Source: Bryobacterales bacterium
GTDB lineage: Bacteria > Acidobacteriota > Terriglobia > Bryobacterales > UBA6623
DNA length: 52,868 nt
Reading direction: 5' to 3'
Assembly: GCA_022824585.1 (NCBI GenBank)
Contig: JAJDZN010000114.1
Location: 1 to 52,868 of the forward strand
Positions 45,331-52,868 of this stretch are shown piece by piece. A model generated the notes under the pieces. It did not search any database. It had not been told where the DNA came from and saw only the letters and a list, made by a program, of their open reading frames with translations. The position numbers were made by a program, and so were the translations under genes. Position 1 is the first letter of the stretch. Each line of letters starts with the position of its first letter.

Positions 45331-46818
45331 CTACAACGCACGCGCGAGGTCCGCGTCCCGTACCGGTTGCGCGGCGATCACTTCGCCCGCGCTCAGGCCC
45401 GATCGGATGGTGGCCTCGGTGTCGCTGAGTTGGCCGACCTGAACTTCTCGCGCGACAAACTTGCCGCCATCTTGCACCCAAACGGTATCCTCGCCATCGA
45501 TCTCTCCCAGTGCCGAGCGCGGCACAACCAAGGCTTGATCCTCGGCCGCCAGCAGGATGTCGGCGCTGGCCGAGAGATCGGGCTTGATGCGCTCGTCCTG
45601 ACTGAGGACTTCGATCCGGACCGCAACTTGCCGGACCCACTGGCCGGACGAACCACCCCGCGAGCCGCCACGCCCGCCCCTGCCACCGCCGCCAGTGGAT
45701 TGTCCGGCGGAAGCGACCGCTCCGATAGCAGCGACGCGCCCCTCGAAGGCTGCGCCAGGATAGGCATCGAGATGGATGGTGGCTGGCGATCCGAGCTCCA
45801 CAAGCTGTGCATCGGCTTGGTTGATGTCGGCATACACAGCCATCTTGGAGAGATCCACGATCCGCAGGAAGGTGGAGCCGGGATTGACCGTGTCACCGGC
45901 CGAGGCCTGCGAGAACCCGTCGCGCTGGAACATCGTCTCGACGACGACTAGGCCTGAGACAGGCGTGCGCAAGCGCATCTTTTCCATGTCCTGCATGGTC
46001 CTAGCAAGCCGTCGCTCGTCCTTTTCGATGTCGATCTCGTAGACGCGCTTCTCAGAAGTGTCGGCGATCCGGCTCAAGCGCACCTCTTCGGTGAGCTGCG
46101 CTGCGGAAGCCTCATCCTGCTCGGCCTGCAACGCGAGGATCTCGGCTTGGATCTTTGACCTGACTTCGGCGGTGCGCAGTTCAAGCTTGGACTTGTCTGC
46201 ATCCGCCAGAGCCTTGTGGTGGTCTTGCTCTAAGTTGGCAGCGTCGATCAGCAGGGATGCGATTCGACTCGCGGAACGCCTGCGGGTCTGAGCCAGCGTG
46301 GAGTTGTAGTTGTCCAGCATGTCCCCGGTTTGCTTGGACTCAAACACAGCGACCACCTCGCCGGCTTCGACCATCGTTCCAGGCTCGGCTAGGGATTCGA
46401 TAGTAAGGCTAGAACCGCCGCCGCCACCACCGCCGCCGCCACCGCCGCCACCGCCGCCACCGCCGCCGCGATCCCTGGCGCCGCGCATTCGCGGTGCGCG
46501 AATCACGGCGAAGTTCGTGGCTCCGAGGGTGCCGCCAGCCCGAAGCGATGCTTCGAACCTCTTGGATTCGACAATCGCGGTAGGGACCTCGACCGGCCCT
46601 GACCGGCCGACGGGGCCAGCTTGGCTCTGCATGGCTCGGTAGGCGAACAAGCCCAAGACGATGCCGACTGCAACGAGCGCAGCGACAATCCCCCTCGACA
46701 ACGGCGGAGGAGTTGGCTTGTCATCGGGAACCAGTTCCGGGCGGAGAGCTGTCTCAAGTGCCTGAGCCCCCTCAACAGCGCGCTTGCGAAGATCCACTAC
46801 TGCGTGCGGCTTAGCCAT
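45331..46818 (-). CDS. HlyD-family periplasmic adaptor with 18-Gly tract
   Basis: A 495-residue inner-membrane-anchored membrane-fusion protein. The membrane helix (GIVAALVAVGIVLGLFAYRA, about 44-63) is followed by a barrel-sandwich half (RFEASLRAGGTLGATNFAVI), a run of 18 glycines after RGARDR, then IESLAEPGTMVEAGEVVAVF. A long coiled coil (about 175-290) precedes the second half (RLRTPVSGLVVVETMFQRDG) and a beta domain with a second Gly-rich insert (GGGGRGGRGGSRGGSSG). It resembles MacA-type adaptors of ABC exporters, but no ABC or RND partner is adjacent. The ATG has a strong GGAGGAG site. Confidence 0.82.
   Translation of the reverse strand: MAKPHAVVDLRKRAVEGAQALETALRPELVPDDKPTPPPLSRGIVAALVAVGIVLGLFAYRAMQSQAGPVGRSGPVEVPTAIVESKRFEASLRAGGTLGATNFAVIRAPRMRGARDRGGGGGGGGGGGGGGGGGGSSLTIESLAEPGTMVEAGEVVAVFESKQTGDMLDNYNSTLAQTRRRSASRIASLLIDAANLEQDHHKALADADKSKLELRTAEVRSKIQAEILALQAEQDEASAAQLTEEVRLSRIADTSEKRVYEIDIEKDERRLARTMQDMEKMRLRTPVSGLVVVETMFQRDGFSQASAGDTVNPGSTFLRIVDLSKMAVYADINQADAQLVELGSPATIHLDAYPGAAFEGRVAAIGAVASAGQSTGGGGRGGRGGSRGGSSGQWVRQVAVRIEVLSQDERIKPDLSASADILLAAEDQALVVPRSALGEIDGEDTVWVQDGGKFVAREVQVGQLSDTEATIRSGLSAGEVIAAQPVRDADLARAL
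46414..46467 (-). repeat. GGN codon repeat, 18 consecutive glycines
   Basis: Fifty-four bases of mixed GGC and GGT codons inside the HlyD-family gene. The mixed third base suggests selection on the protein tract as well as replication slippage. Length changes by one codon unit keep the frame, so this tract could vary among relatives. Confidence 0.85.
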
Positions 46819-47186
46819 GTGACTCCTCCATTCTGATCTACAAGGCGAACCGGCTCGCCACGAGGGTGACAGGAATCCGACAGACTTGGTAAAGACTGTG
46901 CAAAACAGTCGCGACGGGCGCTCGGCACCATGCGTGACTGCGCGCAGCGCACGCTGCAAGAGGGAGCCCCAGACCGATCCCTCCGACCGACACGCCGGCA
47001 GCTACAATCGGAGAAACTGGGCCCCTCAGGAGGCAGAAGTGTGATCGTCCGAGCTTGATGGCGTCAGGCTGAGCCTAGTTGTCAACACCGCGCGGCCCAA
47101 ACTCGTTGCAAGCGGCGGTTGCATGATTGGTCGGTCCGGCGCCCAGAGACCGATACTGGCACCCACGATGGGAGCACCATAGCCGA
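46819..47186. other. Intergenic region, no gene seen
   Basis: About 370 bases between the HlyD-family and decarboxylase genes, both on the minus strand. On the plus strand a GCTACAAT box and AGGAGG are followed by GTG and at once TGA (near 47041), a start-like site with no reading frame. This may be the scar of a deleted gene. Nothing else is assignable. Confidence 0.35.
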
Positions 47187-48581
47187 TCAGCCGCACTCCC
47201 GATTCACACCACGAACGACGCTGAGGATCGCTTCGAGGCTCCGTTCGACGTCATCGCTGGTCGTCGCCCACGACGAGACACTGATGCGCATCGCCGTCCG
47301 GCCTCCCCAAAGCGTACCGCCGCACCAGCAGGTTCCGTCTCGCTGCACGCGCCGGATCACCTCCGACGTAGTCCGATCGTCACCGAACGAAACGAGCACC
47401 TGATTGAGCACCACGTCATTTAGAACCTGACAGCCTGCACCTCGCAATCCCTCAGCAAAGCTCTGGGCGTGGCGACAGCAGCGCTCCACCAGTTCTGCCA
47501 CGCCATCGCGGCCGAGCGAGGCAATCGCCGCCCAGATCTCAAGCCCGCGAGCGCGGCGGCTCGATTCGGGAGTGTAGTCGAACGGCTCGCGCCCGACACG
47601 TTCGGGGAGATAGGCCGCCTGCAACGACATGGCACAGCGAAGCGCGTCGGCGTCGCGCACGATGGCTAGGCCGCTGTCATAGGGAACATTGAGCCACTTG
47701 TGCGCATCGGTCGCCCATGAATCCGCCCGCTCGATTCCCGCCGCGGGCGCGCCGAACTCTCGCGAAGCCCTCGCCCAGAGGCCAAATGCCCCGTCAACAT
47801 GAACCCACACGTCTTCCTGCTTGACTGCATCGCAAATCGCACCCACCGGATCGAACGCTCCCGTATTCACGTTCCCAGCCTGGGTACAGACGATTGCAGG
47901 ACCGGAGATGTTTGGGAGAGCATCGGCGCGCATGCGGCCCTGCCCGTCGGCTGGCACCAGGATCACCTGCTCGCGACCGAGACCGAGCATTCCGAACGCC
48001 TTGAAGAGGGTCGCATGGGCCTGCTCACCCGCCACGAGGGTGATCTGTGGAGCACCATTGAGGCCTGCGCGATCGACATCGACACCGTGTGCCAGGAGCA
48101 CCGAGCGCCGCGCTGCCGCGAGCGCGGCAAAGTTCGCCATCGTAGCCCCAGTCACGAACGCGGCGCCGCTGGTTGCGGGCAGGTCCAGAAGATCAAGAAC
48201 CCATTGCGACGTAACCGACTCAACCGCAGCACCTATCGGCGAGCTCACCTCGCTAAACGCGTTCTGGTCCCACACCGCCGCGAGCCAGTTCGCAGCCAGG
48301 GATGCGGGTAGTGCTCCGCCCGTGACAAAGCCGAAATAACGCGGGCCGGCACTTGCGACTGTGCCTTGGGAGCCGATCTCGTCAAGCTGCGCGAGGATCT
48401 CCGAGGCCGGCCGGCCCAGCCTCGGCAAAGCTCCACCAAGCGCCTGTGCGAGATCGTCTGCCGCGCGTGCCGCAGCGACGCGCCGCTCGGGCAGGGATTC
48501 GAGGAACCGAGCCGCTCGTTCCTGCACTTCGCCGAGAAGCTCGCGTGTCGATTCCCGTGATTCGCAATTATCAACTCTCAT
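47187..48581 (-). CDS. PLP-dependent group II decarboxylase family protein
   Basis: A 464-residue member of the aromatic-L-amino-acid/tyrosine/glutamate decarboxylase family. PRYFGFVTGGALPASLAANW, GAAFVTGATMANFAALAAAR (substrate/PLP phosphate site), VHVDGAFGLWARAS (Asp holding the pyridine N) and SWATDAHKWLNVPYDSG with the Schiff-base Lys295 are all present. It would decarboxylate or otherwise process an amino acid, but the substrate cannot be told. Some relatives act as aldehyde synthases. A TAGGAT box (48608-48603) precedes the ATG by 21 nt. Confidence 0.9.
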   Translation of the reverse strand: MRVDNCESRESTRELLGEVQERAARFLESLPERRVAAARAADDLAQALGGALPRLGRPASEILAQLDEIGSQGTVASAGPRYFGFVTGGALPASLAANWLAAVWDQNAFSEVSSPIGAAVESVTSQWVLDLLDLPATSGAAFVTGATMANFAALAAARRSVLLAHGVDVDRAGLNGAPQITLVAGEQAHATLFKAFGMLGLGREQVILVPADGQGRMRADALPNISGPAIVCTQAGNVNTGAFDPVGAICDAVKQEDVWVHVDGAFGLWARASREFGAPAAGIERADSWATDAHKWLNVPYDSGLAIVRDADALRCAMSLQAAYLPERVGREPFDYTPESSRRARGLEIWAAIASLGRDGVAELVERCCRHAQSFAEGLRGAGCQVLNDVVLNQVLVSFGDDRTTSEVIRRVQRDGTCWCGGTLWGGRTAMRISVSSWATTSDDVERSLEAILSVVRGVNRECG

Positions 48582-48750
48582 GCCCCATCACTTGCACTTT
48601 CAATCCTAGCCTCGGCATACAGCCCGCCTATCTCGCACGGTCTATTCATGACCAAGCACATACCTCGGCATAGTCTTCGAACGATCTGAACCCTTTTGCA
48701 CGGGCAGAGCAGCCATGATCCGGAGCCTGACTTTGATGCGCTCAATGTCT

Positions 48751-48954
48751 ATGGCACGTACCAGCACGGACATCGACGATGCTCCGTGCGCCGTTGTCAT
48801 GGGGCGATACCCCCGCTCGACCAAGCAAGAGGCGGTAAATCTTGCAGTTCGCATCTTGGCACCAGAGCCTCTCGATCTCGACGAAGCTCGCGGTCTTCGT
48901 GGTTCGGGCTGGTAGGGCTAGCTCGACGAACCGCATATCGGCCGCCTGCGATGA
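48751..48954 (+). pseudogene. Degraded vapB antitoxin gene (with vapC start remnant)
   Basis: The frame MARTSTDIDDAPCAVVMGRY continues with TKQEAVNLAVRILA and LDEARGLRGSGW, the classic beginning and hinge of VapB-type antitoxins, which normally continue W-EGDLDE. Here the codons after Trp read TAG-GGC-TAG-CTC-GAC-GAA, so the two acidic positions (Glu and Asp) have become stops while G, L, D and E remain. Reading on, the frame ends in TGA (48952-48954), which overlaps an ATG (48951) as ATGA, the usual vapB/vapC junction. After ATG the frame gives MTLI, like the start of VapC PIN toxins, but then loses all similarity. The pair is dead. Confidence 0.75.
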
Positions 48955-49026
48955 CTTTGATCAAAAGCACCCCTCGCTCTGAAGTCGATCTGGGGGCATT
49001 TCAGATAATCAGGAAGGAGGACGGCC

Positions 49027-49845
49027 ATGGCGAGACCAACCATTCGCATTGATCGCCGCGAATACTCCGCAGGAACCGTAGTCTGTCTGAGCGTCGACAA
49101 CCAGCGCAAACTAAACGTTCTCGACAGCGGACTGGTCCGCCTGCTGATCGAACACTTGGGACAGCTTGCGTCTGACCAGTCCGTCCGCGCCGTCGTGCTC
49201 ACTGGGGAAGGCGAGCGAGCCTTTATCGGAGGGGCAGACATTCGTGAACTGGCCGGGCTTGAGCCAGACACGGCGCGAGAGTTCATCACCAACCTGCACG
49301 AGCTGTGCCTTCGCCTCCGAGAGCATCCGGTGCCTACGATCGCCCGGATCAATGGCTACTGTCTCGGCGGCGGCATGGAGCTCGCGGCAAGTTGCGACCT
49401 TCGCGTGGCATCCGCGAATGCGAGATTCGGGATGCCCGAGGTGAGAGTCGGTATTCCCTCAGTGATTGAAGCTGCCTTGCTCCCTCGGATCGTCGGAGCC
49501 GGCAGAGCACGGGATCTCGTGCTCACGGGCGACATCATTAACGCAGATGATGCCTACTCGATGGGATTTGTGCGGCGTCCGGTTGCACTCGGCGACCTTG
49601 ATGGCGCCATCGAGCAGTGTTTGGCGTCGGTTCTAGCGGCAGGAGCGTCAGCGATCCGCGATCAGAAGACGCTGTTCAAGCACTGGGATGCCGCAAGCCT
49701 CGAAGATGCGATCGATGCCAGCGTCGATTTCTTCGCCAATGCCTACCGCACGCCGGAGCCCAAACGGATGATGCAGTCCTTCCTCTCAGGCAAGCCGGAC
49801 AGCGATTCCGAAGCCACCGAACGAAGCGATCCGACCTCTCGCTAG
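49027..49845 (+). CDS. Enoyl-CoA hydratase/isomerase (crotonase family)
   Basis: A 272-residue crotonase-fold enzyme hydrating enoyl-CoA in fatty-acid or aromatic breakdown. The oxyanion-hole segments are FIGGADIREL and INGYCLGGGMELAASCDLR. The two catalytic glutamates, Glu118 and Glu138 (MPEVRVGIPSV), are 20 residues apart as in rat enoyl-CoA hydratase, so true hydratase activity is likely. The ATG is preceded by a strong AAGGAGG. The C-terminal part (FFANAYRTPEPKRMMQSFL) is normal. No other beta-oxidation gene is nearby. Confidence 0.92.
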   Translation: MARPTIRIDRREYSAGTVVCLSVDNQRKLNVLDSGLVRLLIEHLGQLASDQSVRAVVLTGEGERAFIGGADIRELAGLEPDTAREFITNLHELCLRLREHPVPTIARINGYCLGGGMELAASCDLRVASANARFGMPEVRVGIPSVIEAALLPRIVGAGRARDLVLTGDIINADDAYSMGFVRRPVALGDLDGAIEQCLASVLAAGASAIRDQKTLFKHWDAASLEDAIDASVDFFANAYRTPEPKRMMQSFLSGKPDSDSEATERSDPTSR

Positions 49846-49888
49846 GCGGAAAGGCGCGGGGCTACGCCGCCCGTGCATCGAGCCGGCC

Positions 49889-51163
49889 TCACCGAGCGGG
49901 ATTCTCGTACCAGATCACTCCCAGTTCCCTGCCCTGGTATCCCTCCGCAAGATACGGCCCCTTCTCTTCAAGCGTGAGTACGTCAAGATCCCCATCGCCA
50001 TCCAAGTCCGTCATTTGGAGCAAGTCGTAGATGAAGCCCTCGGGGCCGCTGATCGAGGTGGGCATCCACTGTGACCTGGTCGGAGAACCACCATGATCGA
50101 GCCAGTACACGCCGATCTTCCCATCAGTTGCATGCTCGCAAGACACGATCAGATCAGCCTGTCCATCTAGGTTGACGTCTGCCACCTTTACGGCCTTGCC
50201 CCCCGCGGCGCCCGCCGGAATCTCTATCAAGTGGGTCTCCCAGCTTGGCGGCTGCCGCCGGGTCCGTCTGTGATACCGAATCGGCTCTCGCTTGACTGCC
50301 ACCAGCAGGTCTTCCAAGCCGTCGGCATCCAAGTCCGCGATGGCGTTGTGCATCGCTTCGTAGTCCCCCACCGATCCGATGCGGTGCTCGTCTCATCGGT
50401 TGCCGACGACACTGCTCTGTCCGGGGTTCTCGAGCCACAACGCGCCGCGCCGCTCGCCTGTCCGATCAGTGGCCACAATGTCCGAATCGCCGTCCAAGTC
50501 GACGTCTTGCTGCCGGATCGTCATGATCCAGCCCGCGTCGTAGAGCGCGTGAAACTCCCACGCCGCCAGATCTCGCGGGTCCGGCGGAGCCTCGAACCAA
50601 CCGATCTGCGCTCCCTCTCCCTTGGCACCTGCGATCAAGTCGGTGCCATGCTTGCCGTCAACCTGCGCAGGCAGTGCGAACATCCACTTGGCAACGCCGC
50701 TTGCCGCAGGCAGTTCCTCGGTGGTCCAAGCGTCTGGCTCCAGCAGCTTCTCGCGGTCCGCAGGGCCCCAATGCACGAATATCGACCGCGTGTCTCCTTC
50801 GCACGAGCTGACCACGTCCATGTTGCCGTCCGCATCGAGGTCAACGAACACAGCATCCTCGGGGTCGCCCACCTCGCCGACGGTGACAGCGGGCCAGCGT
50901 TCCCGCAGTCCGTCGGGGCCGGGATTGAGGTAGACGCGGACCTGCCCGCCCTGCTCCCACGGGGAGGTGATGTCCAAGCGGCCGTCCCCGTTGATATCTG
51001 CGAGGCGGACACCGTCGGCGCCCAAAGAGGAGTCGTCGATAGTGTGCCGTGCCCACGCGCCGTCCGGCCATTGGCTTCCAGATTCGTCCAGCGTGCGACA
51101 GGAGACGGCAGAAGCCAGCAGCGCTGTCGCCAGAAAAAGGGCCGAATCGCACCGGAACCGCAT
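49889..51163 (-). pseudogene. FG-GAP/VCBS-repeat lipoprotein interrupted by one in-frame TGA
   Basis: A continuous frame of about 424 codons split by a single TGA (50395-50393). The upstream part has a signal with Cys (LASAVSC) and repeats such as VRLADINGDGRLDI, AVFVDLDADGNMDVV and QQDVDLDGDSDIVAT. The downstream part continues in the same frame with AIADLDADGLEDLLVA, KVADVNLDGQADLIV and QMTDLDGDGDLDVLT. Each DxDxDG unit resembles a calcium-binding beta-propeller blade. Around the stop the frame reads GNR-stop-DEHRIGSVGDYEAM, where relatives usually have Trp before the 'xHxIG' step, so TGG to TGA is the simplest change. The upstream ATG at 51163 is favoured by a TAGACT box 10 nt before it. 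Confidence 0.8.
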
Positions 51164-51173
51164 GCCGAACAGC

Positions 51174-51212
51174 AGTCTAGCGATGAACGTCCCCCGCAAC
51201 CCGATCTAGAAT
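51174..51212. promoter_or_regulatory. Divergent -10 boxes TAGACT (minus) and TAGAAT (plus)
   Basis: TAGACT on the minus strand (51179-51174) lies 10 nt before the FG-GAP gene ATG. TAGAAT on the plus strand (51207-51212) lies 9 nt before the sulfatase ATG at 51222. The two divergent genes thus share a gap of only 58 bp, and both would give nearly leaderless transcripts. Confidence 0.5.
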
Positions 51213-51221
51213 GGTCGATCC

Positions 51222-52580
51222 ATGCGCCAGCTCCTAATCATTGCCATTTTCAGCACCCTGCCCTTGCTTGCCAAGCCGAATGTCGTGCTCATCATGGCCG
51301 ACGACATGGGCTACGAATGCATCTCGGCCAATGGCGGCAGGAGCTATTCCACTCCAGTGTTCGAGCGCATCGCACTAGAAGGCATGCGCTTCACGAACTG
51401 CTACTCCCAGCCTGTCTGCACGCCTTCTCGGATCAAGATCATGACCGGGAAGTACAACTGGCGGAACTACGATCGGTTCGGGCACATGCCCAAGGGCCAG
51501 ACCACGTTCGCGCACTTGATGCGAGACGGCGGATACGCGACCGCCCTGACGGGCAAGTGGCAGTTGTGGGGCGGCCCCGACACCGCTTCCTTCAAAAGCG
51601 GCACGACCCCGGAAGAGGCCGGCTTCGATGAGTACATGCACTGGGCCTACCCGTTCGAACTCTCGGCGGCGGAGATGGAACGATACGGGGCGGTCGGCCT
51701 GCCGCGCGCCAAGACGACTTCGCGCTTCTGGCACCCGGCGGTGATCAAGAACGGTCAATACCTCCACACTTCAGTGGACGACTACGGGCCCGATCTGTTC
51801 TCTGACTTCGCGCTGGACTTCATCGAGCGCCACAAGGACGAGCCGTTCTTCCTGTACTACCCCATGGTGCTGACGCATTCTCCGTTCGTTGCCACGCCTC
51901 ACAGCTCAACGATCAACGAGAAAACCAAGTTCAAGAGCGATCCCGCGTACTTCGCAGATATGGTCGAGTACGCGGATTACTTGGTCGGACGGCTGATCGA
52001 TCACTTGGACAAGCTGGGCTTGGCAGAGAACACGCTAGTGCTATTCACGGGCGACAACGGCACCCATCGCAGCCTGAAATCCCTGCTGGGAGACAGGGTA
52101 GTGAGCGGCGGCAAGGCCTACCCCGAGGACGCCGGCACCCACGTGCCGATGTTCGCCCATTGGCCCGGGCAGGTGCCCGCGGGTCTCGTATCGGACGACC
52201 TGATCGAGTTCAGCGACTTCTTCGCTACATTCGCCGACCTGACTGGCTGGGAAATGCCGGCGGGAGAACATTTCGACGGCCGCAGCTTCCTGCCGCAACT
52301 GTTCGGGGGGGCCGGAAGCCCGCGCGATTCGATCTTTGTGCACTATGATCGCGACCCATCGCTGGAGACCGTGCCGTTCCCGCGGGTCAGATTCGCACGG
52401 ACCAAGCGTTTCAAACTCTATGCCGACGGTCGCTTCTACGATGTGCCCCACGACTGGGAGGAAAAGCGGCCCTTGTCAGACATCAGCCACGTTCCGGCTG
52501 CCGCTGAAATCAAGGCCCGGCTGCGAGAAGTGCTGAATTCTATGCCAGTGTGGCGGCCAAACAACGCGGGGGTCGAATAG
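51222..52580 (+). CDS. Formylglycine-dependent sulfatase, exported
   Basis: A 452-residue type I sulfatase with a signal peptide (MRQLLIIAIFSTLPLLAKPN). The metal motif VVLIMADDMGYECIS (Asp27/Asp28) is followed by YSQPVCTPSRIKIMTGK, with Cys66 as formylglycine precursor. LTGKWQLWGG, FFLYYPMVLTHSPF and VLFTGDNGTH complete the site. It belongs to a subgroup with a Trp-rich region (LWGGPDTASF), and the substrate is unknown. The gene is divergent from the FG-GAP lipoprotein, a common partner for exported sulfatases in marine and soil bacteria (inference). A hairpin follows the stop. Confidence 0.93.
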   Translation: MRQLLIIAIFSTLPLLAKPNVVLIMADDMGYECISANGGRSYSTPVFERIALEGMRFTNCYSQPVCTPSRIKIMTGKYNWRNYDRFGHMPKGQTTFAHLMRDGGYATALTGKWQLWGGPDTASFKSGTTPEEAGFDEYMHWAYPFELSAAEMERYGAVGLPRAKTTSRFWHPAVIKNGQYLHTSVDDYGPDLFSDFALDFIERHKDEPFFLYYPMVLTHSPFVATPHSSTINEKTKFKSDPAYFADMVEYADYLVGRLIDHLDKLGLAENTLVLFTGDNGTHRSLKSLLGDRVVSGGKAYPEDAGTHVPMFAHWPGQVPAGLVSDDLIEFSDFFATFADLTGWEMPAGEHFDGRSFLPQLFGGAGSPRDSIFVHYDRDPSLETVPFPRVRFARTKRFKLYADGRFYDVPHDWEEKRPLSDISHVPAAAEIKARLREVLNSMPVWRPNNAGVE

Positions 52581-52597
52581 CGCGCCGGAAGGGCGCG
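52581..52597 (+). terminator. Hairpin CGCGCC-GGAAG-GGCGCG after the sulfatase
   Basis: A perfect 6-bp GC stem starts at the base after the TAG stop. No T-run follows. It is a possible terminator. The next 200 bases, up to 52799, contain no gene and probably include the left end of an insertion element. Confidence 0.4.
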
Positions 52598-52799
52598 AGC
52601 CCACAACAGGCAGCAGCGTCGACCGCGGCTGCGTCAGGTGTGAGACCAACAGGGATGCACCAAGGACCGCTGGCACCGGCGAAATAGCCCTCGGCGCGAC
52701 CGCGGTCAGATCACCCGCATGGTTGGACCCTAGCAGCCCGTGGTAAAAGTCGACTGAAACTCCAACAAATCTCGATCAGGCTTCGATAAAATCGTAGTC

Positions 52800-52868
52800 A
52801 TGGCGATGGGTACCCGCAAGCCCGGACAGATCCCGATGTTCCTCGCACCGGACCAACTGCCCCAAGCC
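52800..52868 (+). mobile_element. Start of a transposase gene (IS1182/DUF772-like), cut by the edge
   Basis: Twenty-three codons (MAMGTRKPGQIPMFLAPDQL and on) match the start of a transposase group that begins 'MAMGxRK...xLF/WVATxDLP'. The rest lies beyond the window. The preceding AT-richer bases (about 52740-52799) differ from the neighbouring GC-rich DNA and may be the element's left terminus; I could not fix an inverted repeat or target duplication without the right end. Confidence 0.5.

Noticed and set aside
50393-50395. TGA as selenocysteine or as Trp under genetic code 4
   Set aside because: Other genes here end in TGA with overlaps (GTGA, ATGA). Only one gene is affected, the position fits a lost Trp, and no selenocysteine element or Sec-type motif was seen.

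Overview
The window is GC-rich chromosomal DNA, most likely from an Acidobacteriota member (Bryobacterales/Solibacter-like or a related lineage). The lineage call is an inference. It rests on an Oar-type TonB receptor with a carboxypeptidase-regulatory domain, a subtilisin carrying a C-terminal domain of the Solibacter type (TIGR03437-like), a DUF1080-ThuA fusion paired with GMC dehydrogenase genes, dispersed lipoprotein and Tat sulfatases, and a 'PSGKPDLSG' secreted protein. No rRNA, tRNA or CRISPR array was seen.

Layout. 1-3449 (minus): a three-gene heavy-metal RND efflux operon, cut by the left edge in the pump gene. 3598-7849: divergent sulfatase and Tat-exported PhoD-like phosphatase. 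8165-9356: infC with a probable ATC start and a terminator-like leader, divergent from an HU-type gene. 9387-12746: an SDR and a PhoB/PhoR-type two-component pair. 12965-16960: a divergent locus with a two-subunit FAD sugar dehydrogenase (GMC large subunit and Tat small subunit) facing a DUF1080-ThuA fusion, which looks like a periplasmic 3-keto-glycoside pathway. 17112-23998 (minus): secreted subtilisin, DUF6351 protein and an unknown secreted protein. 24236-27431 (plus): AGCS symporter, sulfatase, DUF971. 27421-30480: accessory island with a truncated membrane gene, a short integrase-N-like protein, an AAA/PD-(D/E)XK protein and two small genes. 30516-35972 (minus): lipoprotein, TonB receptor and a second GMC oxidoreductase. 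36067-40691 (plus): mutS, thioredoxin and a Ser-type sulfatase. 40716-42214 (minus): MocA-like/XdhC-like pair. 42612-46818: valS, convergent with an HlyD-family protein carrying 18 consecutive glycines. 47187-49845: PLP decarboxylase, a dead vapBC pair and an enoyl-CoA hydratase. 49889-52580: FG-GAP lipoprotein interrupted by one TGA, divergent from a fourth sulfatase. 52800-end: start of a transposase.

Taken together the gene set suggests a heterotroph that breaks down sulfated and other complex organic matter. Four sulfatases, a phosphatase, a protease and oxidoreductases act outside the cytoplasm, with TonB-dependent and Na+-symport uptake. Two features recur across the window. One is a -10-like box (TAGAAT, TAGACT, TACAAT or TATAAT) only 7-11 nt before several start codons that lack a Shine-Dalgarno sequence, which suggests leaderless mRNAs. 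The other is decay of accessory genes (vapBC, a YwaF-like fragment, the FG-GAP gene). The best candidates for an under-described system are the 3-keto-sugar locus (12965-16960) and the related receptor/GMC unit (30516-35972).
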